From IMG/VR virus record IMGVR_UViG_3300021962_000344, positions 1 through 34,552 of that record: a stretch of DNA of 34,552 nucleotides; one strand, written 5' to 3'. Below are positions 14,910 through 22,457 of the stretch, in pieces. The translations under genes and the position numbers were made by a program. Numbering within the stretch: position 1 is the stretch's first letter; each line of letters starts with the position of its first letter. This DNA is from a virus. The notes under the pieces were generated by a model. It saw only the letters and a list, made by a program, of their open reading frames with translations. It did not search any database and was not told the origin of the DNA.

Positions 14910-15317
14910 TTAAAATCTCCAGACTCTAGCGTTTGGGAATGTCACGAATTGCAGTCCATCGCGAGCGAGGAAAGCCGCGACGCTGCCGATGCAGATGCCC
15001 AGCGCGACGCCGTCGCCGCCGTCCTGCGCCACGAGATCGCCGCGACGAGCAAGCGCGGTGGCGATCTTCATTCCTCCAGCTTCATCGACGAGGCGCTCGA
15101 TTCCGCCGCCTCGATTGAGTGCTCGATGCGCCGAGAGCGCGCTTGCGTATTGCCCGCGCCATTGCGCTGCGATGTCGCGGCCGGTTGCGATCTGCACCCA
15201 GTCCGCCGCGAAGAGACAGCAATCATTCGAGCCCCACGCAAAAGCCTCGTGGCGCTTGCGCTCGATGTAAGCCGTGAGCAGGTCCGGCCAGTTATTGCAG
15301 CGGGTAGCCATGTTCAT
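14910..15317 (-). CDS. Tail-associated NlpC/P60-like cell wall hydrolase
   Basis: 135 aa. WGSNDCCLFAADW (28-40) carries the likely catalytic Cys33 or Cys34 at the start of a helix, as in the DUF6950/NlpC-P60-type peptidases encoded next to phage and gene-transfer-agent tail tips. A candidate His follows at about 64, and RRGDLV (about 91-96) is the typical later strand. It probably opens peptidoglycan locally during DNA entry. ATGA overlap with the hub gene. Confidence 0.75.
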   Translation of the reverse strand: MNMATRCNNWPDLLTAYIERKRHEAFAWGSNDCCLFAADWVQIATGRDIAAQWRGQYASALSAHRALNRGGGIERLVDEAGGMKIATALARRGDLVAQDGGDGVALGICIGSVAAFLARDGLQFVTFPNARVWRF

Positions 15318-15943
15318 TCGTAGCCGGTGCGCTCGCTCTCACCGCCGCCTTCGTTCACCGGCGCGACGAGCTTTGCGTTGCCCCAGTAGATTTGCTTTTC
15401 CTGAATCGCCGTGACGAACTCTAGCCCCTTGTCGGACGGGAATAGGTTCTTCTGCTCTTGGTCGGTGTAGCGCACTTCACGCGGGCGGCGGAAGTCCACG
15501 AGCTTGTTCTCGGCGCTCATGCCAATCGTAGCGTTTTGCCCGTCGTCGTTGATGCTCATCACGTCCATGCGCCCAGAGAAGATCGTGACCGGCGACGACA
15601 CCAGTGCACCGCTGGCTTCAAGCGCGCCAAAAAGAACCGAGCACTCCCTGCCCTGATAATTTTCGGTGAGCGCAACGGCCAGCATCGCCGTGGGAACGCC
15701 CGAGAGCTGCATGGAAATGCCGCGCGCCGCGAGGTCCGTCGTCTCCTCAACCGGCGAGATTGAGCCGAGCGTGCCGATTCCAAGATACGCCGTGCTTCCG
15801 ACCGTGATCGTGCCGTAGCCGGTCCAGATGTGCACCGGCGTCGCGAAGGATAGCGAAGCGAGCAGAATCGGCGAAAGCTGCGATGCGCTCACCTCCGTCA
15901 CCATGTCGTTTGTGAGTCCGCGTCCTGCTGTGGTTATGCTCAT
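15314..15943 (-). CDS. Baseplate hub-type tail protein
   Basis: 209 aa, beta-rich. The N-terminal half (FATPVHIWTGYGTITVGSTA, LGSISPVEETTDLAARG) resembles the hub proteins found directly before NlpC-like genes in siphophages and gene transfer agents (DUF2163-like). The start at 15943 overlaps the previous gene by ATGA; a longer in-frame extension would be Arg-rich and overlaps that gene heavily. Confidence 0.65.
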   Translation of the reverse strand: MSITTAGRGLTNDMVTEVSASQLSPILLASLSFATPVHIWTGYGTITVGSTAYLGIGTLGSISPVEETTDLAARGISMQLSGVPTAMLAVALTENYQGRECSVLFGALEASGALVSSPVTIFSGRMDVMSINDDGQNATIGMSAENKLVDFRRPREVRYTDQEQKNLFPSDKGLEFVTAIQEKQIYWGNAKLVAPVNEGGGESERTGYE

Positions 15944-16542
15944 GACTCGACGTCCTCGACGATTGAAAAGCTGATGCCGTAAACGCTCGCCAGTTCTATC
16001 GACCACTCCGTCGTCGGCTGCGCAAGGCGGAAGACGCCTTTTGCCCGAGCGCCAGTCGTTAGACCGTAAACGATCGCCGTGCTTCCTGCGTAGCTTTTGC
16101 GGAGAGCGGGGAAAAGATCAACGGTGCCCACTCCGTTTGCTTGCACGACCTTGTAGTATGACGTGCTGATTTGCAGCCAGTCGCCGACGGCGAACTGCGT
16201 GCTGTTGGTCGTTCCGTTGTAAGTCAGCGTCGTTCCGTTAGCGGTCGCCGTCGCAACGGTCAGCGTGCCAGTAATTGAGCCACGCGGCAGCGGGTTCGCG
16301 TAGTCTTGAAAGTTGAACGTGCCGCGCTGCGCCGACAGCAAGAAGGCGATCATCGTCTCGGCATCCGCGCGAGTCATCGGCGGGCAATCAACCGAGCCGA
16401 GCCACGCTTGGCCTGCGTGGTTGTATTGCTGCGTCTGCAAGGTGAAGGGCGACGTGTTGCGCGACACCGCCGAGACGCCCGTGAGCGACAAGCGCGAGAG
16501 GTAGAACGGATCAGGCGGCGTGAGTGGATAGGTGATGGCCAT
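15940..16542 (-). CDS. Distal tail-type minor tail protein
   Basis: 200 aa. Placed directly after the tape measure and before the hub, where the distal tail protein is encoded. Residues about 60-80 (AETMIAFLLSAQRGTFNFQD) and the C-terminal beta segments (EWSIELASVYGISFSIVED) fit this class. It likely joins tail tube and tip. No exact family recognised. Confidence 0.65.
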   Translation of the reverse strand: MAITYPLTPPDPFYLSRLSLTGVSAVSRNTSPFTLQTQQYNHAGQAWLGSVDCPPMTRADAETMIAFLLSAQRGTFNFQDYANPLPRGSITGTLTVATATANGTTLTYNGTTNSTQFAVGDWLQISTSYYKVVQANGVGTVDLFPALRKSYAGSTAIVYGLTTGARAKGVFRLAQPTTEWSIELASVYGISFSIVEDVES

Positions 16543-16547
16543 GACGA

Positions 16548-17894
16548 TTAGGCGAAGGCTGCGCGGTATCCGCCGCCGCGTCGGACCATGTCGGGAATCT
16601 CGGCCTTGAGCCGCCGCCGCTCTTGTTCAAGGATTGGCACCAGCTCGGCGCGCGAGACGCCTGCGGCGATGTTGTAGTTGACCGTGACGCCGCCCGAGCC
16701 CCCGCCGCTGCTGCTCATTGCGCCGTTCGGCACGATGCTGCCCGAGGAGCGTGGAACGAAGAGCTCTGGACCTTCTTCCCCGACGACGTAGGCACCGCCT
16801 GCGTTTACGGGTCCGCCCTCGGCACGCATCCCTGACAAGATCGTCCCGATTCCCTTCGCGAGAGGCTGCGTTATCATGTTGCTGAAGACGAGGCGCACTA
16901 AGTCCTGTCCGATTGCGCGAAGCACCTCGCTTAGTTTTTGCCCGCTCAAAATTGCGTCCTCAAATCCGGTGGCGAGAATCTGGCCAGCGTCGTCGAAGAG
17001 TCGGTTTTGCTCCTTCATGAGCGCGTTGATTTTTTCCTCACGCGCTTGGATTCTCGGGAGGAGTTCCAAAAGCTGCTCTTTTGTCCTAATTTGAATCTGC
17101 ATATTTTCTTCCGGAACGTCTCGATTCAAACCGAACGCCTCGCGCCCTCCTAGTAATGCGCTGACCCGCTCCTGATCTGCTTGAAGGTTTGAGCGCAACT
17201 GTTGAATGGTCGCAACAGATGTTTGGCTTTGAACGACCCCCAGTTGATCGGTTACTTTCTTGAGTTTATCCGCCTCTGCTACTTCGTCTTTTCTCAAGTC
17301 ATTGAGAACTTTCTGAACCTCGATTTCTTTTTTCGCGGTGGCCACTGGGTCGCCTTGCCCGCGCATCGCGTCAAGTTCTGCACCAAGCGTGATAGCGAGA
17401 TTCTTTTTTGCCGCAGTTAGTTGCTCCTGTGACATTCCTATCTGGTCGAAGTCTTTTTTCAATTCGGCCAGAGTTGCGCCAGATGCCTCAATCTCTTTCT
17501 TGAATCTCACCAATTTCAGGTCGTCGAGCTTTTGCCTGATTTCATCTTTGGTAAGCGGGCTGAAAGCGTTTCCCATGCTGATGCCGACCTGCGCCAGAGC
17601 CAGCGGCAGCTTCATGAAAAAGTTGAGCGTTCCCTCGACGAGATTCTGCATCTCCATCGCGGCGACGATTTGCTCGTCGCTGAATCCCACTTCTTCGCCA
17701 GCCGTCGCGACCTTGTCCAGCCGCTGCTTCATCATGTTCAGCGCGCCCATCACGGCCTCGCCACCGAACGCCAGCTTGGTGATCTTGGAAAGCCCTTGCG
17801 TCGATTTCTCCAGCTTGCCGAGCGAGTTCTGCACCGCCGCAAACGCCGCCTTAGTCGCATCGACCGCTTTAAGTGTGAATGATGCTTCAGCCAT
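16548..17894 (-). CDS. Tape measure protein (short)
   Basis: 448 aa. Mostly helical with long coiled-coil stretches (about 120-300). The C-terminal part has MRAEGGPVNAGGAYVVGEEG and ELFVPRSSGSIVP (about 365-395), a typical tape-measure ending. These proteins set tail length and help DNA entry. It is about half the length of lambda gpH (853 aa), so the tail should be short. Its ATG overlaps the end of the frameshifted chaperone product by 8 nt. Confidence 0.85.
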   Translation of the reverse strand: MAEASFTLKAVDATKAAFAAVQNSLGKLEKSTQGLSKITKLAFGGEAVMGALNMMKQRLDKVATAGEEVGFSDEQIVAAMEMQNLVEGTLNFFMKLPLALAQVGISMGNAFSPLTKDEIRQKLDDLKLVRFKKEIEASGATLAELKKDFDQIGMSQEQLTAAKKNLAITLGAELDAMRGQGDPVATAKKEIEVQKVLNDLRKDEVAEADKLKKVTDQLGVVQSQTSVATIQQLRSNLQADQERVSALLGGREAFGLNRDVPEENMQIQIRTKEQLLELLPRIQAREEKINALMKEQNRLFDDAGQILATGFEDAILSGQKLSEVLRAIGQDLVRLVFSNMITQPLAKGIGTILSGMRAEGGPVNAGGAYVVGEEGPELFVPRSSGSIVPNGAMSSSGGGSGGVTVNYNIAAGVSRAELVPILEQERRRLKAEIPDMVRRGGGYRAAFA

Positions 17895-18368
17895 GGTGCT
17901 TCAGTTTCCGGTTTTGATGTTCGATGTATGCGATCCAGCCGTTGAGTTCCTGCGCTGGCATGGCGAGCACTTCGCTTGCGAATTTGCCGAGACGGTCCGC
18001 GAGAGCATACACGGCGAGGAAGTCGGCAGCTTCTCCGCCGTGAATCAGTTTTTTAAGTCGTCAGGCCTCGGCCCGTTTTCGGCCAGAATGGCGTTGGCGA
18101 TGCGGCCCACGACGTTGCTGTCGGCCTTGTTCAACAGCGTCGGCTTGTGCTCGATGGTGAACAGCTTCGCGCCGTGCTCGTCCGTGGCTTTCATTATCAA
18201 GATGTCCACAAGCAGCTCCATGTCGTTCTCCTTGCTGCGCCGATAAAGCCGGTTCTTTTCGCCGAGCGTGACCGGCGATGCGTGGACGACGAGCTTCCAT
18301 TCGGGCACGTCGATCTTGCGCGTGCCGAGTGATGCGAAATGTTCCCTGACGAGGTCGATTGCTTCCAT
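17887..18368 (-). CDS. Tail assembly chaperone GT fusion, made by -1 frameshift
   Basis: Reading the G-like gene to its slippery site (18048-18054) and shifting -1 gives a 53-residue extension (LIHGGEAADFLAVYALADRL ... ELNGWIAYIEHQNRK) that ends at 17887-17889. The extension has no start codon at its beginning, fills the gap to the tape measure exactly and has the WxAY-type ending of GT tail chaperones. In lambda the ratio of G to GT made by -1 frameshifting is needed for tail assembly; the product binds the tape measure. Confidence 0.8.
18010..18054 (-). promoter_or_regulatory. Programmed -1 frameshift signal
   Basis: Minus strand: heptamer A AAA AAC (18048-18054) in the correct phase, just before the zero-frame TGA. 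After a 5-nt spacer comes a stem-loop with CACGGCG (18036-18042) pairing CGCCGTG (18010-18016) and an inner GAAG/CTTC pairing. Slippery site, spacer and stimulatory hairpin are all in place. Confidence 0.8.
18045..18368 (-). CDS. Tail assembly chaperone, short G-like product
   Basis: 107 aa. Placed between the tail tube and tape measure genes, where lambda G lies. Acidic/basic mixture, no transmembrane segment; central KENDMELLVDILIMKATDE. It terminates at TGA two codons after the frameshift heptamer begins. The gene starts behind a CA-rich leader without Shine-Dalgarno. Confidence 0.75.
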   Translation of the reverse strand: MEAIDLVREHFASLGTRKIDVPEWKLVVHASPVTLGEKNRLYRRSKENDMELLVDILIMKATDEHGAKLFTIEHKPTLLNKADSNVVGRIANAILAENGPRPDDLKN

Positions 18369-18391
18369 GTGTTGTGTGTGTTTTGCTACTG
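18369..18391 (-). promoter_or_regulatory. CA-rich leader upstream of the tail chaperone
   Basis: CAGTAGCA (18384-18391), then AAACACACACAACAC directly before the ATG on the minus strand. No Shine-Dalgarno. Same type as at 5010-5034, 8509-8545 and 9520-9547. Confidence 0.5.
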
Positions 18392-18396
18392 AGAAA

Positions 18397-18786
18397 TTAG
18401 GAGGCCGTCAGCGTGCTGAGGGCGCCGTTGCCCTCGAAGGCGATGGAGCCCTCGACGATGCCGTCGAACGATGCCGAGACGTCGAATTTCGTCACGATGG
18501 CCGCGCCAGAATAGTATCGGTCTCCGGTGTCCGCGCCCTCTGGGTAAAGGTTGAGCGTGACCGAGCTTCCGATGGTAATCAGAAGTTGGCCGGCGTCGGT
18601 CTCGTCCCAGTAAAGATCGCCCGAGACGCTGAAGGTTTTCATCGTCGCAAGACGCGTGCGGTAGGTGTCGCCGATGACGGAATCCTCGACGGTGTCCGAC
18701 GAGTGGCTGAGAGCGTAGTTGCGCAACTCGCCGATTGCAGTGGTGGAGATTTTGACGAGACCTTCTCGCCCGAGGTGATTTGCCAT
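18397..18786 (-). CDS. Major tail (tube) protein
   Basis: 129 aa, beta-rich. The central GDTYRTRLATMKTFSVSGDLYWDETD region (about residues 39-64; key pattern YRTRLAT...SGDLYWDETDA) matches small siphophage tail-tube proteins. It polymerises into the tube around the tape measure. Position directly before the chaperone gene agrees. Confidence 0.8.
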   Translation of the reverse strand: MANHLGREGLVKISTTAIGELRNYALSHSSDTVEDSVIGDTYRTRLATMKTFSVSGDLYWDETDAGQLLITIGSSVTLNLYPEGADTGDRYYSGAAIVTKFDVSASFDGIVEGSIAFEGNGALSTLTAS

Positions 18787-18787
18787 G

Positions 18788-19219
18788 TTAGTCGGTGGTT
18801 AAATAAATGCAGTTGAACGTATGCCGAGCCGTGCCGAAGCGCCTGTCCTCGTCTGGCTCGATCACATAGTCGACACTCGTCAAATGAAGGTCGCGGCATT
18901 GCCCCCCGAGCGTCACGTCGGCGAGAACTGCGGCCTCCACCGCCGCGCTGCCGGTGTCGAAAAGGTCATCGATTAAATACGTCCCGCTCTCGACGGTGAA
19001 GTAATCGACGATGAGTTGCAGCTGCCGGTATTGCGTGCGGTTGCTCGGCCCGAGCGTGCGCACCTCAATCTGCTCGCTGACCGCATAAACGGCGGCGGCT
19101 GGAAACGAGATGCTTGCGATGGTGTTATTGCGCCCACGAAGGATGTTCGCGGTCGGCACGACGAGCGCGCCGGTGAGAGCGTTGGCCGTCGCGGTGCGGA
19201 TGTTGGTGCGTGTGCTCAT
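18788..19219 (-). CDS. Tail terminator protein
   Basis: 143 aa. The end EPDEDRRFGTARHTFNCIYL resembles tail terminator (gpU-like) proteins, which cap the tail tube and join it to the head. It lies between the tail-completion protein and the tube gene, the normal place. The start at 19219 (ATGA overlap) is preferred over a longer Arg/Gln-rich in-frame extension that lies over the previous gene. Confidence 0.65.
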   Translation of the reverse strand: MSTRTNIRTATANALTGALVVPTANILRGRNNTIASISFPAAAVYAVSEQIEVRTLGPSNRTQYRQLQLIVDYFTVESGTYLIDDLFDTGSAAVEAAVLADVTLGGQCRDLHLTSVDYVIEPDEDRRFGTARHTFNCIYLTTD

Positions 19220-20016
19220 GCGGCTGCTGTTTTGATTGGCATTGCTCCGCCGACGCGGGTGAAGCCGAGATTGACGGCACGGTTGGCGAGGATGGCGGCG
19301 ACTTTCTTCGCGGTCGTTCTGACGCGTGAATTGATGGCCGCGTCGATCATGCGTTGGTAGTTTGGAATCTTCACGTTGTGCGCCGTGGCCTTGATAAACG
19401 GTTGCGGCCCGAAGCTCGATTGTACCGAGCCGAAGCGGATGTTTCCGCCTGCCTGAGCCTTGAGCTTGTCGCTGAATTTCTTGTAGCGAGCGCCGGTAAC
19501 TTTTGCCGATGAGTTCCATCCGCTGACTGTCCAGCCCACGCGGTCCTCCATGATTGATCTGACTCGGCGGAAGTCGGAACCGAACGCGAGAACTCGCGGC
19601 TTGCCCTTTATCCTGCGCCACGGCGTCTGCTGCTCCTTCTTGTATTTCCGAATCGCGTCTTCGTTTTCAAGCAACGGCCTGCCGTAATAGTGCGTCAGGT
19701 TCGGATTGCGGAAAAGCGCGCGCAGCTTCTCCACGTCGCGGTTGCGGACATATCTCGCCATCGACTTGTAGAATCCGCCCTTCGTCGCCTTCGCTTGCAG
19801 GTCTTCGAAAACCAACGGTTCCGCGAGCCTGCTGAAGTCCGCGCGCACCGCGTTCGCGCCCTGCTGCTTGCTCTTGGGCGGCGTGAATTTCACGATGGTC
19901 TGAATCGCGTATTTCGCCTCCTCCTTGATGACCAGCCCGAGGTCCACCTTTGCCGCGTTGGCAAGACGCGCGAGCTGATACTCTAGCCGCGAAAAACTGG
20001 TTTCGATGTCGATCAT
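19216..20016 (-). CDS. Minor tail / tail completion protein (HK97 gp10-like)
   Basis: 266 aa. The beginning (DIETSFSRLEYQLARLANAA) and end (PFIKATAHNVKIPNYQRMID) follow the pattern of gp10-like tail completion proteins, which are usually 120-170 aa. The extra length lies in a basic central part (about 75-180, many Arg/Lys). Placed between connector and terminator genes. Confidence 0.6.
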   Translation of the reverse strand: MIDIETSFSRLEYQLARLANAAKVDLGLVIKEEAKYAIQTIVKFTPPKSKQQGANAVRADFSRLAEPLVFEDLQAKATKGGFYKSMARYVRNRDVEKLRALFRNPNLTHYYGRPLLENEDAIRKYKKEQQTPWRRIKGKPRVLAFGSDFRRVRSIMEDRVGWTVSGWNSSAKVTGARYKKFSDKLKAQAGGNIRFGSVQSSFGPQPFIKATAHNVKIPNYQRMIDAAINSRVRTTAKKVAAILANRAVNLGFTRVGGAMPIKTAAA

Positions 20017-20333
20017 ATCGCCTTCGCCACTTCAATTTCACAGCCCGCGCCCTCTGCGTCCAAGGTCACGCGTTCGATGAAATAGGTGATGCTCGCCCGA
20101 GAAAGCGTCTGGGTGACCTGCGGCGTGGCGCTCACGCTCGACGTGAGTAGAAACACCGTGAACTTGCTGTCGGTTCGGCGCTGGTCCTCAAACTCCGAGA
20201 ACGCATCACGCGAGGACGACCAGATGCCCGTGACGCTCACGCCTTGATAAGTGAACGAGATGCCAGCCTGCGCCAGTATCGCCGAGAAATCGGAATTGAT
20301 CTGCGTCGGGTCGAAGTCTCGCACGGCTGCCAT
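20013..20333 (-). CDS. Head-tail connector-type protein
   Basis: 106 aa. Beta-rich after residue 25 (ISFTYQGVSVTGIWSSSRD), then ASITYFIERVTLDAEGAGCE. Size, order and style fit small head-tail joining proteins such as lambda FII, but no clear family motif is visible. The ATG at 20333 follows the glycosyltransferase stop by 2 nt. Confidence 0.6.
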   Translation of the reverse strand: MAAVRDFDPTQINSDFSAILAQAGISFTYQGVSVTGIWSSSRDAFSEFEDQRRTDSKFTVFLLTSSVSATPQVTQTLSRASITYFIERVTLDAEGAGCEIEVAKAI

Positions 20334-20335
20334 AC

Positions 20336-20977
20336 CTATGTCGCGCCTGTAAAATAAAACCGCGCGTGCAGCTCTGGCCGGTTCGCGAGGAGCCACGGCT
20401 CCGCGTCCTCGTAGCACCGCTGTGCGTCCTGCCCGCAGGTCTGCGAGCCGACGTGGTGAACGTAGGCCCGCGAGATGAAATGCCGCCGCTTCATGTCGAG
20501 GCATTGCACGTCGTCCGAAAACCAATTTATCGGCGGGAAATCCACCCACGCGTCGCGGTGAATCCACGCGCAAATCGGCGCGATGACCGGCGTCTCGACG
20601 ATGTGCCGCTCCGACTGGTAGCGCAGGAAGTCGATTTTCCCGCGCCCGCTGCGCACGTTCTGCTCGCCGCGCGCGTAGTCCGAGCGCGTCGCGACATAGC
20701 CGAGATCGGGCACGACCTTGCGCAGATGCGCTACATCCGCGAGGAGCACCGCCCACGTCGTCGGCGTGAACACGATGTCGTCGTTGCAAATCAAAATCTC
20801 GTCGTGCCGCTTGAACGCTTCGCGCGCCGCGAAGTTGTAGGCGTCGCCGAAGTTCTTCCCGACCTTGTGATGCACATACCTCTCCACGTCCTGCGGGACG
20901 TAGGCGTTGAGCGAAGCCGTCATCACGTCGAGGCAGGCGCCGTTGACCGTGCAGACGATAATCGCGGGCGTGCTCAT
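20336..20977 (-). CDS. GT-A-like glycosyltransferase, small
   Basis: 213 aa. KNFGDAYNFAAREAFKRHDE (41-60) followed by ILICNDDIVF (61-70) is the nucleotide-sugar region of GT-A glycosyltransferases, with NDD as the metal-binding motif. PPINWFSDD (148-156) may hold the acceptor or catalytic acid. The start at 20977 overlaps the larger glycosyltransferase by ATGA. A much longer in-frame reading (to 21985) is Arg-rich and a shadow of that gene. It ends with TAG, the only functional amber stop seen in the window. Confidence 0.7.
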   Translation of the reverse strand: MSTPAIIVCTVNGACLDVMTASLNAYVPQDVERYVHHKVGKNFGDAYNFAAREAFKRHDEILICNDDIVFTPTTWAVLLADVAHLRKVVPDLGYVATRSDYARGEQNVRSGRGKIDFLRYQSERHIVETPVIAPICAWIHRDAWVDFPPINWFSDDVQCLDMKRRHFISRAYVHHVGSQTCGQDAQRCYEDAEPWLLANRPELHARFYFTGAT

Positions 20978-22359
20978 GGCTTCTTGGCCCCGAGGATTTC
21001 CTTGATGTTCTCCGCGTCGATCAGCGTCACGCCGCTTGCCAGCACGAGCTTGTCCCAGTCGTGCGGCGGCACCATGCCGTCCTCGATGTGCACCGAGATC
21101 ATGGCACGCTCTACGGCTCGCGGTTGTCCCACGTCGTGGATGAACTGCTTGGCCATCGCCATCGTCTCCTTGTCGTCGGGGCGCACGAGAAAGACGTGCT
21201 CGATGGTTTCCGGTTGCGCTGACGTCCCCAGCCACGCCTCGCGGAAGGAGACGGAGCGCGTCGAGTCTCCGAGGGTTTTCTGCGTGAGCCGAATCGCGGG
21301 TTTTTCGTGCTTGTGAAAAGCCCACTGAAGCCCGTCCGCTTTTCTCGGCTGGTCCGCGAGCCGGTAGGACCGCGCAGCGAGATCGAGACCGGCCCAGCCA
21401 TACCACTTGACCTCGTGCGTCCACGGTCGGTCTTTTTCCTTGGGCTCGGGTAGCGACATCATCCGCTCCGCCCAGAAGCTCGCGCGCCTGCCGTCGTTGC
21501 GCTCGAACGCCAGCATGATGACGGAGGCGATGGCCTCGCGGCACCACGGGAAAACCCCGTGCGCACCCATAGCGAATTGCAACGCCTCGCGCCGTGACGC
21601 GACGAGTCGCGCAAGGTTCAGCTGCACCTCGTAGCGGAACGAGTCGTCGAGATTCGGGAAGGAAAGCGCGATGCGGCCGAACTGCTCGGCGGCGGTCTTG
21701 TTGCCGGCGCAGTAGTGTTCTTGGTGGATGTAGAAGTATTGGGTCGCCGACTCCGCGATGCTTCGCCCGAGGATTGCGAGGTTGCGCTTGCGGTTGCTCT
21801 GCTTGATCGACACCGGCTGATGCCGCCAGACTGGCACCTTCCATTCGTTGTGAAGATCGTTCGGCAGCAGGAGCAGGTTTTCGTGGACGTCGTGGTGCCA
21901 GACGCGCCCCGAGGCGAACGCTGTGCGGCGGATGATTCGCTCGCGTTGCAACTTCTTGCCGGTGCCCCGCACGTCGTAGGGGCATCGGAGCATGAGCACG
22001 TCCTCCGTGAGTTCCTTGAGCCTTTCGCGGAGATCCGCCGCATCGGTCAGCACGTCGTCGCAGTCAGCCCAAAGAAGCCAATCGCCGGTGCCTTGGGCGA
22101 AGGCTTGGTTCCGAGCCCTCGCGAACGAATCGACGTGCCGCCACGCCTGCGCAGTAACCCCGTTGCGGTAGTCGGAGAAGACAATCGGGACCGCGTTGCG
22201 CTCGCACCAGTCCCGCGCGAGCTGTTCGGTGTCGTCCGGTTCCTGCGAGCCGATGGCGCGCACCAGTGAGAGTTCGTCGATAATGCCGACGAACGAATCG
22301 AGCATGGTCTTGATGTGCGCGGTCTCGTTGCCGGCAATCACGCAGAGAGAAATCGTCAT
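20974..22359 (-). CDS. Family 2-type glycosyltransferase with helical C-terminal domain
   Basis: 461 aa. SLCVIAGNETAHIKTMLDSF at the N-terminus and WLLWADCDDVL (94-104, metal-binding DxDD) identify a GT-A family 2 glycosyltransferase. WHHDVHENLL follows at about 153-162. The second half (about 200-400) is helical, perhaps TPR-like. It opens the operon that encodes connectors and tail, after the capsid terminator. Likely it modifies a virion protein or the host surface; the substrate cannot be told. GGAGG precedes the start by 10 nt with a CA-rich spacer. Confidence 0.8.
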   Translation of the reverse strand: MTISLCVIAGNETAHIKTMLDSFVGIIDELSLVRAIGSQEPDDTEQLARDWCERNAVPIVFSDYRNGVTAQAWRHVDSFARARNQAFAQGTGDWLLWADCDDVLTDAADLRERLKELTEDVLMLRCPYDVRGTGKKLQRERIIRRTAFASGRVWHHDVHENLLLLPNDLHNEWKVPVWRHQPVSIKQSNRKRNLAILGRSIAESATQYFYIHQEHYCAGNKTAAEQFGRIALSFPNLDDSFRYEVQLNLARLVASRREALQFAMGAHGVFPWCREAIASVIMLAFERNDGRRASFWAERMMSLPEPKEKDRPWTHEVKWYGWAGLDLAARSYRLADQPRKADGLQWAFHKHEKPAIRLTQKTLGDSTRSVSFREAWLGTSAQPETIEHVFLVRPDDKETMAMAKQFIHDVGQPRAVERAMISVHIEDGMVPPHDWDKLVLASGVTLIDAENIKEILGAKKP

Positions 22360-22401
22360 GTTGTGTGTTGCCTCCGGTGTGGCGAATCGCGCCGCAGCGT
22401 C

Positions 22402-22436
22402 AAAACAAAAAGCCCCACGCGGTGAGGCGTGGGGCT
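22402..22436 (-). terminator. Rho-independent terminator after the capsid gene
   Basis: Perfect 10-bp stem AGCCCCACGC (22411-22420) / GCGTGGGGCT (22427-22436), 6-nt loop, followed on the minus strand by TTTTTGTTTT. It lies 22 bp after the capsid stop and separates head and tail operons. Confidence 0.9.
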
Positions 22437-22457
22437 GTAAACTCAGGTGTATTCAGA

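Noticed and set aside
17338-18246. Plus-strand open frame of 302 codons opposite tape measure and chaperone
   Set aside because: Ser/Phe-rich antisense shadow that crosses two well-supported minus-strand genes.
20978-21985. Upstream extension of the small glycosyltransferase
   Set aside because: Arg-, Ala- and Pro-rich, no family pattern, and fully overlaps the convincing larger glycosyltransferase in another frame. The ATGA start at 20977 explains the gene.
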